Positions 8,468-16,136 of a stretch of 64,000 nt of DNA are shown in pieces. The notes beneath the pieces were generated by a model. It saw only the letters and a program-made list of their open reading frames with translations. It did not search any database and was not told the origin of the DNA. Source of the stretch: Stigmatella aurantiaca (lineage in GTDB: Bacteria; Myxococcota; Myxococcia; Myxococcales; Myxococcaceae). Location: NCBI RefSeq assembly GCF_900109545.1, contig NZ_FOAP01000016.1, positions 124,001-188,000 on the forward strand, read 5' to 3'. A program made the position numbers and the translations under genes. Every line of letters starts with the position of its first letter. The stretch's first letter is position 1.

Positions 8468-9385
8468 ATGGAATCGCATCTTTCAGTTCTGGTGACGGGG
8501 GCCACCGGCCAGCAGGGGGGCGCGGTGGCGCGCCATCTCCTGGATCGCGGACACCGCGTCGTGGCCCTCACCCGGGATGCGGACTCGCCCGCCGCGAAGG
8601 CCCTGCACAAGCAGGGCGCGCAGCTGGCGATCGGCGACTTCGATGACCTGAACTCCTTGGAGCAGGCAGCCCGGGGCGTCACGTCCGTCTACGCCATGGC
8701 CACGCCCTTCGAGCGGGGGACCGAGACCGAGGTACGCCACGGGGCCCACCTGGTGGACGCGGCCCGGCGGGCGGGGGTGAAGCACTTCGTCTACTCGTCC
8801 GTGGCCGGCGCGGACCGCCTCACCGGCGTGCCGCACTTCGACAGCAAGCACGAGGTGGAGCACTACCTGCGCCACTCGCGCGTGCCCTACACCATCCTGG
8901 GCCCCACCTTCTTCATGGAGAACTTCACGAGCCCGATGTTCCGCCACGGGCTGTCCTCCGGAATCCTGGGCCTGGGGCTGCCGCCCACCGTGGGCCTGCA
9001 GATGGTGAGCGTGCAGGACCTGGCCGCCTTCGCCACCCTGGTCCTCATGGACCCCGAGGAGTTCACCGGCCAGCGCATCGAGGTCGCCTCGGACGAGGTG
9101 ACGGGCCAGCAGGCCACCGACCTGCTCTCGTACGCGAGCGGCCACCGGCTCCACTACCAGCAGCTGCCGCTCGGCTTCCTCCAGGAGGAGAGCGACGACA
9201 TGGCCCGGATGTACGAGTGGCTGGGCCGGGTGGGCTACCACGCGGACATCCTCACCCTGCGCCACGCGTTTCCGGAGGTAGGGTGGCACACCTTCGAGGA
9301 GTGGGCCCGGGGCCAGGACTGGCGCTTCCTGTCCGAGGCGTCACCGTCCTACCTCGAAGAGTCCAGCACTCCCCCCACCCACTGA
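8468..9385 (+). CDS. NmrA/HSCARG-like NAD(P)-binding protein
   Basis: 305 residues from the ATG at 8468, preceded by GGGGAGGAACCAC. Rossmann fingerprint VTGATGQQGGAVARHL (residues about 9-24), RDADSPAAKAL for the nucleotide ribose/phosphate, AIGDFDD and HFVYSSVAGADR. This is the NmrA-like atypical SDR family, in which the YxxxK active site is absent and the protein acts as an NAD(P) redox sensor or a quinone/isoflavone-type reductase. Length is typical (about 290-310). Alone on the plus strand between a divergent coiled-coil gene and a lipoprotein 53 bases downstream. Cytoplasmic. Confidence 0.85.
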   Translation: MESHLSVLVTGATGQQGGAVARHLLDRGHRVVALTRDADSPAAKALHKQGAQLAIGDFDDLNSLEQAARGVTSVYAMATPFERGTETEVRHGAHLVDAARRAGVKHFVYSSVAGADRLTGVPHFDSKHEVEHYLRHSRVPYTILGPTFFMENFTSPMFRHGLSSGILGLGLPPTVGLQMVSVQDLAAFATLVLMDPEEFTGQRIEVASDEVTGQQATDLLSYASGHRLHYQQLPLGFLQEESDDMARMYEWLGRVGYHADILTLRHAFPEVGWHTFEEWARGQDWRFLSEASPSYLEESSTPPTH

Positions 9386-9438
9386 GGCCAGCGCCGGGCG
9401 CATGAGGTGAATATTCATTTCCCAGGAGGAAGTGTCTC

Positions 9439-10119
9439 ATGCGTGCGTGGTGGGGGGTCCTGACTTCAGTGGTGTTCGTGGGCTGCATTCCGAAGGCCCA
9501 ACTTCGGCCCAGCCCCGAGGCCCAGGCGCTCGCGCAGGAGCCCGCCGCCGCCGTCACCGAGCAGGCGGGCATCCGGCTCGTGGCGGACGCGTCGGCGTGG
9601 AAGGGCCGTCCCGGCAACCTGGAGCGGCGGCTGACGCCGGTGGAGGTGCGGCTGGAGAACCGGGGGGAGCGCCCCCTGCGCATCCGCTACGAGCAGTTTG
9701 ATCTGCTGGGCGGCTCGCGCTTCCAGTACACGGCGATGGCGCCTTCGAGCCTGAAGGACGATGGCAGCTCGCGGACCCGCTGCGTCGCCGCCATGGATCC
9801 GCTCTACTGGCACAACACGTGGGGCTGGCGCGGCCCGTTGGGCTGGCGGCGGCCCTGGGGCATGGGGCCCTTCCATGGCCCCTTCTACTCGCCGTATTAC
9901 GCCCCCAGCGTCGCGTGCGAGGAGCCGCTGCCCACCCAGGACATGCTCAAGCAGGCCCTTCCGGAAGGCACGCTGGCGCCGGGCGGCAGCATCTCCGGGT
10001 TCCTGTACTTCCAGGGCATCACCGAGCGGGAGCGCCAGGTCACCCTGCAGGCGCGGCTCGTGGACGCGGAGACGGGGGAGAAGTTCGGCGAGCTGGGCAT
10101 CCCCTTCGAGGTGCGCTGA
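9439..10119 (+). CDS. Lipoprotein with Trp/Gly/Pro-rich insert, unknown function
   Basis: 226 residues from the ATG at 9439, preceded by CCAGGAGGA. Lipoprotein signal with SVVFVGC-IPK. The mature chain has a beta-sandwich look: TPVEVRLENRGERPLRIRY, then SISGFLYFQGITERERQVTL and a C-terminal FGELGIPFEVR strand. Between them lies an unusual aromatic insert (residues about 125-155) rich in Trp, Gly, Pro and Tyr (WHNTWGWRGPLGWRRPWGMG). Possible outer-membrane lipoprotein; no catalytic motif. No recognised name. Converges with the 10144-10440 gene. Confidence 0.75.
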   Translation: MRAWWGVLTSVVFVGCIPKAQLRPSPEAQALAQEPAAAVTEQAGIRLVADASAWKGRPGNLERRLTPVEVRLENRGERPLRIRYEQFDLLGGSRFQYTAMAPSSLKDDGSSRTRCVAAMDPLYWHNTWGWRGPLGWRRPWGMGPFHGPFYSPYYAPSVACEEPLPTQDMLKQALPEGTLAPGGSISGFLYFQGITERERQVTLQARLVDAETGEKFGELGIPFEVR

Positions 10120-10143
10120 GCCCGCGCGGGGGGCCGCTGGCCC

Positions 10144-10440
10144 TCAGTGCAGGTACATGATGGCGCGGGCAGACGGGCGAGGGGGCGGCCGGCTGATGAG
10201 CGGCTCCTCGTCCTTGATGCCCAGGCGCCGCCGGATGTCCGCGCCGCGGATGGAGTGCCCGAACAGGGCGGCCGTCACGCACACGTCCATCGCCCCGGAG
10301 ACGAGGGAGCCGAGCCCCGCGAGCGCCAGCGCCGCGCCCTTGGGAGAGCCCGAGGCGAGGCCTCCCACCATCATTCCCGTGCCCGCGAGGATGCGGACCC
10401 AGCGTCCCGTGCGCGTCGCCATGAACCCGACCAGAAGCAT
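10144..10440 (-). CDS. Small two-helix membrane protein, YgaP-TM/DUF2892-like
   Basis: 98 residues from the ATG at 10440, preceded by GGGAGGTAGCGC. Two hydrophobic helices (WVRILAGTGMMVGGLASG and AALALAGLGSLVSGAMDVCV) followed by a short basic/Pro-rich cytoplasmic tail. The R-x-x-x-G-x-x-x-x-G pattern of helix 1 and the Cys near the end of helix 2 resemble the DUF2892 inner-membrane domain of YgaP. That assignment is tentative given the short length. Ends 24 bases from the convergent lipoprotein gene. Confidence 0.65.
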   Translation of the reverse strand: MLLVGFMATRTGRWVRILAGTGMMVGGLASGSPKGAALALAGLGSLVSGAMDVCVTAALFGHSIRGADIRRRLGIKDEEPLISRPPPRPSARAIMYLH

Positions 10441-10533
10441 GCGCTACCTCCCAGCGGGGAGGATGGGGCCTGTCCGGAGCACCGGCCAGCGGTAACGCCC
10501 CGGCGCCGAGGCTCGGCTGCTTGCCCACCGGCT

Positions 10534-11493
10534 TCACGTGCCGAAATCGAGCCGCTGCACGTCCTCGTCCCCCAGCGCCGCCTGGTAGATGTGCCAGGCG
10601 GCCGCCAGGTCCTGGAAGGGCAGGCCCACGCCCGCGAAGAGGGTGAGCTGCTCGGGCGAGGTGCGCCCGGGCCGCAGCCCCGCGATGATCTCCCCCAGCT
10701 CCGCGTGGATGGACTCCTCGGAGAGGCCCGCGCTGCGCAGGCCCCCGGACAGGGCCTGTCCCCGGTGGTCGCAGACAAAGGTGGTGCGCCGCACCAGCGC
10801 CGGCGCGAGCTCCACCTTGCCGGACTCCTCGGTGCTCAGCACGGTGACGTGCATGCCCGGCCGCAGCAGCTCGGGCTGAAGCGCGGACAGGCGGCTGGCA
10901 TTCATCACCACGACGAGGTCCGCCTCCTCCACGGCCTCCTGCACGGAGCCCGCCATCCGGACCGGCAGGGACAACTGCTGGTACATGCGCGAGGCGAACG
11001 CGGCGGCGAGCGTGACGTCCGGGTCGTACACGAACGCCTGGCGCAGGGTGCGCACCAGCCGCAGGGACTTGAGATGGAGCGCGGCCTGCGGGCCCGCGCC
11101 GAGGAACGCCACGCGGCTGGCCTCGGGCCGGGCAAGGACGTCCGCGGCCAGGGCGCCCAGCACGCCATCGCGCACATGGGTCAGGTGCGCCGAGTCCATG
11201 AGGGCCAGCAGCCCCCCGGAGGCGAGATCATGCAGTTGGAGCACGCTCTGGACGGAGGAGCCCGGAGGAGAAAACCGGGCCTGGACCTTCACGCTGTAGG
11301 CGGGCACGCCGGGAAGGCTCCCCGGGAAGAGCACGCTGGTGGAGCCTTCGGCATGCAAGAGGGCCCGGGCCCACTGGGGGGCCACCGTGCGCGCGAGGGC
11401 ATCCGTGCGGAACGCCTCCCGCAGGTCCGACAGCAGGGTGAGGGACTGAAGGTTGCGGACCACATCCGAGTGGCGAAGCAGAAGAGTGCTCAT
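10534..11493 (-). CDS. Ornithine cyclodeaminase/mu-crystallin family protein
   Basis: 319 residues. The Rossmann segment VAFLGAGPQAALHLKSLRLV (GAGxQA fingerprint), VYDPDVTLAAAFA, ADLVVVMNAS and the substrate-side PAYSVKVQ and VRDGVLGALAADVLA match the ornithine cyclodeaminase/mu-crystallin fold. Members use NAD(P) to deaminate, dehydrogenate or reduce small amino or imino acids (ornithine, alanine, lysine, ketimines). Substrate cannot be set from sequence. Length is typical. It follows the M20-like gene on the same strand with a 32-base gap and could be its operon partner in amino-acid or dipeptide turnover. Confidence 0.85.
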   Translation of the reverse strand: MSTLLLRHSDVVRNLQSLTLLSDLREAFRTDALARTVAPQWARALLHAEGSTSVLFPGSLPGVPAYSVKVQARFSPPGSSVQSVLQLHDLASGGLLALMDSAHLTHVRDGVLGALAADVLARPEASRVAFLGAGPQAALHLKSLRLVRTLRQAFVYDPDVTLAAAFASRMYQQLSLPVRMAGSVQEAVEEADLVVVMNASRLSALQPELLRPGMHVTVLSTEESGKVELAPALVRRTTFVCDHRGQALSGGLRSAGLSEESIHAELGEIIAGLRPGRTSPEQLTLFAGVGLPFQDLAAAWHIYQAALGDEDVQRLDFGT

Positions 11494-11525
11494 CGGTCCT
11501 GCACCCTACCCGGGCGGCGGCGCGC

Positions 11526-13178
11526 TCAGGGGGCATTCGGCGAGAAGACCAGGGCCTGCAGGGCCGCGGCGAGCATCCGGGTGTTCAGCGCCAGATGCTC
11601 CAGGGAGATGAACTCATCCGGAGACTGGCCCCGGTGGGGCTCGCCGGGCAGCCGGGGACCAAAGTCCACCCCGCCGGGAAACAGCCGGGCATAGGTCTCT
11701 CCCCGGAAGGACACGGGCTTGACGCCCTCCCCCCTCCCGCGCTGGAGCTTGTAGACCTCCAGCAGCTTCGTGACGAGCGCCCCGGCGGGCTTCGCCACAT
11801 GGGGCTCGCCCACGGAGCGCCCCGGGCCCTCCTTCACCCAGCCATCCGTCTCCTGGGTGATGAGCGCCACGGCATGGTCGAGCGCCGTGTGGAAGTCGTC
11901 GGTCCCCTCCTCGCTCCGGGGCCGGTGCATGTGCAGCGACAGGGACACCTTCCCGTCCTTCACTTGCAGCAGCGTGGGGGCGACGACGAGCGGCCCCATG
12001 AGCGTGTCCTGCCCGGCGATGCCCAGCCGCTCCCCGGAGTGGTCCCCATCCAGCCGGCGCACGGTGGTCCGCAGCACCTCCGTGAGCCCGTTCTCCGACA
12101 GGGGGAGCTGCCCGGCGATGGCCGCCAGGTCCCAGAGCGCGTTGTGCCCGCGCTCGGGCGTGGCCGAGGGCGCCGCCCGCCCCCGGGCCGACAGGACGAT
12201 GCGCGAGCCCAGGGCCACCCCCGGCACCCGCCGGAGCTTCACCTCGGCGTCGAGCGTGGGCCGCTCCCGGCGGACCGCCTCCAGGGCCTTCTGGACGAGG
12301 GCAAGCCCCTGCTCGGAGGAGGTCCCCGCCGCGGGCACCAGCTCCAGCGAGGCGGACGCGGGCACCTCGGTGAGCGCCTCGCCGGCGGAGGCATCCACGG
12401 CCACCAGCCGCCCGGCGCGCTCCCCCTCCCGGGGGCGCAGGGAGGCCTCCAGGTTCAGCACGGCGAAGCCGGACTGGGCCACCACGACGGGATACTCCGC
12501 ATCCAGGGAGATGACATGGGGGGGCAGGGGCTGGGTGCGGACGTACTGCTCCATCCCCTTCCAATCGCTCGTCCGGCCATTGCCGATGATGAGGAGCACC
12601 CGGCCCTTCCACGGCTTCAGGCCCATCTCCTGGGCCATGGCGAGCGCGACGAGCGCCGTGGCCAGCGGGCCCTTGCCGTCGCTGACGCCCCGGCCATAGA
12701 GCTTTCCGTCCATCACCTGAGGATCAAACGGCTCATGCCGCCACGCACGGGGGGCCGCGGGGGCCACGTCCGCGTGGACGACAAAGCCCAGGTGCGGCGC
12801 CCCCTCGCCCCAGGACAGCTCGAACACGTCCTGAGTGCCCACGGCCCGGAACGCGAAGCCATGGGCCTGGGCCCACTTCTTCAGGAAGCGCCCCAGGGCG
12901 GCGGTGCCGGGGCTCTTCGCGGGGGGCTGCTCGCGGCTCACCGTCTTGAAGCGGACGAGCTGCTGCGTCAGGGCCACCACGTCCTCCTGCCCACACGTGC
13001 CCACGTACTCGGCATACCGCTCGGAGAGGGGCCTGCCAGGCAAGGCTTCGGCGGAGAACGGCACGGCCCGCTTGGGACCGGAGCGCTTGCAGTCGACCGG
13101 AGGCCTGTCCTTGGACTCCGCGAGCGCGAAGGTGGGCCAAAGCAAGAGGAGGACGGACCAGAGGGGGGCGCGAAGCAT
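11526..13178 (-). CDS. M20-family (PepV-like) exported protein, probably inactive
   Basis: 550 residues from the ATG at 13178, giving a signal peptide (SVLLLLWPTFALA). It is clearly M20/PepV-like: H135 and D137 in VVHAD, the metal-bridging Asp167 in YGRGVSDGKGP, D226 in SLDAEYP, and the C-terminal His in GEPHRGQSPDEF. However, the segment that should read D-E-E-S-x-W is N-G-R-T-S-D-W (residues 200-206), so both the catalytic Glu and the zinc-binding Glu are gone (Arg202, Thr203). I infer a pseudoenzyme that may bind dipeptides without hydrolysing them. Export is unusual for PepV relatives. Divergent from msrA by 65 bases. Confidence 0.85.
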   Translation of the reverse strand: MLRAPLWSVLLLLWPTFALAESKDRPPVDCKRSGPKRAVPFSAEALPGRPLSERYAEYVGTCGQEDVVALTQQLVRFKTVSREQPPAKSPGTAALGRFLKKWAQAHGFAFRAVGTQDVFELSWGEGAPHLGFVVHADVAPAAPRAWRHEPFDPQVMDGKLYGRGVSDGKGPLATALVALAMAQEMGLKPWKGRVLLIIGNGRTSDWKGMEQYVRTQPLPPHVISLDAEYPVVVAQSGFAVLNLEASLRPREGERAGRLVAVDASAGEALTEVPASASLELVPAAGTSSEQGLALVQKALEAVRRERPTLDAEVKLRRVPGVALGSRIVLSARGRAAPSATPERGHNALWDLAAIAGQLPLSENGLTEVLRTTVRRLDGDHSGERLGIAGQDTLMGPLVVAPTLLQVKDGKVSLSLHMHRPRSEEGTDDFHTALDHAVALITQETDGWVKEGPGRSVGEPHVAKPAGALVTKLLEVYKLQRGRGEGVKPVSFRGETYARLFPGGVDFGPRLPGEPHRGQSPDEFISLEHLALNTRMLAAALQALVFSPNAP

Positions 13179-13243
13179 GACGCCTGCACCGTACCCCATA
13201 CCAAGAGGATGAAAACCGGCCTCCAGGTGGCTAACACTGGGGC

Positions 13244-13893
<650 letters not shown>

Positions 13894-13897
<4 letters not shown>

Positions 13898-14262
13898 ACG
13901 GCCTTGCTCGCGGCCGGGGCGGGGGGCAGGGACGCTCCCGCCTGGGCCCGCTCCAGGTGGGGGCCGAGCTGGCCCACCGCCATCAACCCCAGCATCCGGA
14001 AGTCGGAGATAAAGGACCAGAGGGGGTACTTGAAGGTGGCGGGCCGGTTCTTCTCGATGCCGAAGTGGCCCACCCAGGCGAGCCCATAGGCACACACCAG
14101 GGCGGCGGGAATGAGCGCGCCCCGGCCGGACCTCACGGCGACGGTGGCGATGCCCAGCCCCAGCGAGGTGCCCACGAAGTGCAGCCAGCGCGTGACAGGC
14201 TTCGAATGTTCGCGCAGATAGAACGGCCAGAACTCGGCGTAGGTGGCGATGCGCTCGGACAT
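13894..14262 (-). CDS. DUF962/Mpo1-like membrane protein
   Basis: 122 residues from the ATG at 14262 ([20 protein letters not shown]). The pattern [21 protein letters not shown], two to three hydrophobic helices, [21 protein letters not shown] and [10 protein letters not shown] are those of the DUF962/Mpo1 family. Yeast Mpo1 is an Fe(II)-dependent dioxygenase acting in 2-hydroxy fatty acid alpha-oxidation; its His residues have equivalents here (EH, LH, GH). A lipid-oxidation role is plausible by homology. Its start codon lies on a CATG palindrome beside the divergent 14279 gene. Confidence 0.85.
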
Positions 14263-14278
14263 GGAAGCGTTCTCCCTC

Positions 14279-15280
14279 ATGGTTGACTGGACCCCGAAGC
14301 CCAACCTCGCGGTGGACCTCAAACGCCTGTCCCTCTCGGCCGAAGAGGGCTTCGTGCTCTCGCGGCTGGATGGTGGCACGGCCGCCAGCCATCTGCCAGC
14401 GCTCACCGGGCTGCCGCCCGAGCGCCTTCAAGCCATCCTCCAGCGGCTGGTCGAGCAGGGCGCCCTCCAACCGCCTCCTTCAGCACAACGCGCCGCGGCG
14501 GCGCCCGCTTCCCCTCCGCCTTCCCAGGAGCCTCCCGAGGTCAGCGAGGCCCCGGAGGACGAGGAGCCCCTGGAAGCCCAGGCCAACCACCGGCAGCTCT
14601 TCGAGACGCGGCTTCACCCGCTGGACGAGAACACGCGCCAGGCCCGCGCCCATGCCGCCGAGGAGCCCGAGCTGTCCGCGTTCTGCTTCGACCCGGTGCC
14701 CGCCGTCATCAAGGCCGTGCTGGAGAACCCCCGGGTGGGCCTCGGACACGCGCGCCTCATCGTGCGCCACCACCGCCATCCGGTGGGGCTGGAGGCGGTC
14801 TGCGCGAAGGCGGCCTTCGCGGCGGATGGCGGGGTGAGGCGCTGGCTGGTGCGCAACCCGCAGCTGCCCGGAGGGCTCTTCCGGCGCCTCTGGAGCACCC
14901 GGCGGCTGATGGAGCTGCACAAGGTGATGGCGGACCGGGACATCCCCGAGGGCACGCGCCGCACGGCGCGGGAGCTGCTGCGCCAGCGCTTCAACAGCGG
15001 CCCGTCCGAGGAGAAGGTGGAGTTGATTCTCCACACGGAAGGCCGCTGCCTGCTGTCGCTCTCGGGCCTGCCCGTGGACGGCAAGACGGCCTCGCTCCTG
15101 TGTGGGCGGCCCTACCGCTCCTCGCTGCTCATCCAGAACATCGCCCGGTGGACCGCGGCGCCACCCGCCTTGATTGCCCACCTGCTGAAACAAGATGCCG
15201 TGAGGCAACAGCCGCAACTGCGCATGCTCCTGGCCCGGCACCCCCACGCCCCCGCGGACGCACGCCAGAACGAGCGCTGA
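14279..15280 (+). CDS. Conserved hypothetical protein with helical-repeat C-terminus
   Basis: 333 residues from the ATG at 14279 (MVDWTPKPNLAVDLKRLSLS). Residues 1-60 look like a winged-helix-type segment (EEGFVLSRLDGGTAASHLPA, then LPPERLQAILQRLVEQGAL). A Pro/Glu-rich linker follows (about 63-105). Residues about 130-333 are alpha-helical repeats (DPVPAVIKAVLENPRVGLGH, HHRHPVGLEAVCAKAAFA, RRWLVRNPQLPGGLF), resembling HEAT or leucine-rich-repeat-variant modules. No catalytic residues. I suspect a regulator or scaffold. An in-frame ATG at 14261 would add six residues and overlap the divergent gene's start. Confidence 0.75.
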   Translation: MVDWTPKPNLAVDLKRLSLSAEEGFVLSRLDGGTAASHLPALTGLPPERLQAILQRLVEQGALQPPPSAQRAAAAPASPPPSQEPPEVSEAPEDEEPLEAQANHRQLFETRLHPLDENTRQARAHAAEEPELSAFCFDPVPAVIKAVLENPRVGLGHARLIVRHHRHPVGLEAVCAKAAFAADGGVRRWLVRNPQLPGGLFRRLWSTRRLMELHKVMADRDIPEGTRRTARELLRQRFNSGPSEEKVELILHTEGRCLLSLSGLPVDGKTASLLCGRPYRSSLLIQNIARWTAAPPALIAHLLKQDAVRQQPQLRMLLARHPHAPADARQNER

Positions 15281-15377
15281 AAGCGCGCCAGTGCAAGTGT
15301 TTGCCCAAACCGAGCCGGGCCATCCGGTACCATGGCACCGCAGCACCCACCCCGTGTCCATGAAACTGGAGCGTGTC

Positions 15378-15845
15378 ATGAAGCTGGCCGTCAAGATGCT
15401 CTTTGCCCTGTCTACGATTGCGCTGACCGCGTGCGGAACCCCACCCGGCATGGGAGGCGCCCCGGAAGGCGAGGCTCCCCCCACCACCCAGCAGGAACTC
15501 TCGCAGGACATGGGCACGCTCGCGGCCTATGACTGTTCGGTGAGCATCCAGTGCGCGGATGGCAGCTCCCGCTCCTGCAATGGCTCCTCGGGCGCCTGTT
15601 CGGCCAGCTCCAGCGGCACGGGAAGCGTGACGTGCAACGGCAATGTGACTTCCTGTGGCCTCGCCCTCTGCACGTGCAATGCGGATGGCTGCTGCGGCAG
15701 CCGCTGCCTCGCCGACCCGGACTGCCCGGGCGGAGGAACCTGTCAGCAGGGCGCCGCGTGTACCACCAGCACCCAGTGTGGCACCAACGGCACGTGCCGC
15801 TTGGGGCGCTGCATGTGCCTCATGGAGCCGAGTCCCATCCCGTAA
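15378..15845 (+). CDS. Cys-rich lipoprotein
   Basis: 155 residues from the ATG at 15378, with GGAG eight bases ahead. Lipobox STIALTAC-GTP. After a short linker carrying TTQQELS (residues 36-42), the rest is very Cys-rich (over 20 Cys) with short Ser/Thr/Gly spacers: CSVSIQCADGSSRSCNG, CNADGCCGSRC and CQQGAACTTSTQC. This suggests a small disulfide-stabilised extracellular domain. No known enzyme motif. Similar small Cys-rich lipoproteins occur at 23549 and 59428. Function unknown; surface location likely. Confidence 0.8.
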   Translation: MKLAVKMLFALSTIALTACGTPPGMGGAPEGEAPPTTQQELSQDMGTLAAYDCSVSIQCADGSSRSCNGSSGACSASSSGTGSVTCNGNVTSCGLALCTCNADGCCGSRCLADPDCPGGGTCQQGAACTTSTQCGTNGTCRLGRCMCLMEPSPIP

Positions 15846-15999
15846 GCGTTCCCGCGCGCTCCGGCTTCCTACATCCCCGGAGAGCCGGCCTCCTTGGCTG
15901 CACCACGGTTCCGAACCGCTGCTGCTCGACCACGATGTTCTGCTGCGTCTGGACCTCCGATGCGCAGACCCCGGCCTGCGGCTACCCGGTGTAATTGAG

Positions 16000-16041
16000 C
16001 CCACACGGTGTGGGAGGCCCTTGAACCTTCAGGGGCCTCCC
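16000..16041 (+). terminator. Two overlapping hairpins, terminator or attenuator-like
   Basis: CCCACACGGTGTGGG (16000-16014) is a perfect 6-bp stem with a 3-base loop. GGGAGGCCC (16012-16020) pairs perfectly with GGGCCTCCC (16033-16041). The GGG at 16012-16014 is needed by both stems, so they are mutually exclusive. Located after the Cys-rich lipoprotein gene and about 95 bases before the ELWxxDGT gene. No U-tract follows, so Rho-independent termination is uncertain. Confidence 0.55.
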
Positions 16042-16136
16042 GCCTCTGTGAAATGTTTCATACCTGAGAAACAACCCCAGTCCGGTAAATAGAAATCTTT
16101 CCAGGCGAACGGGGGCTTTCTTTGATTGCGACAAAA

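Noticed and set aside
15551-15994. Alternative frame through the 15378 lipoprotein as a full gene
   Set aside because: Most of it overlaps the well-supported lipoprotein in another frame and it lacks a plausible start; only its Cys-rich tail is noted as a finding.
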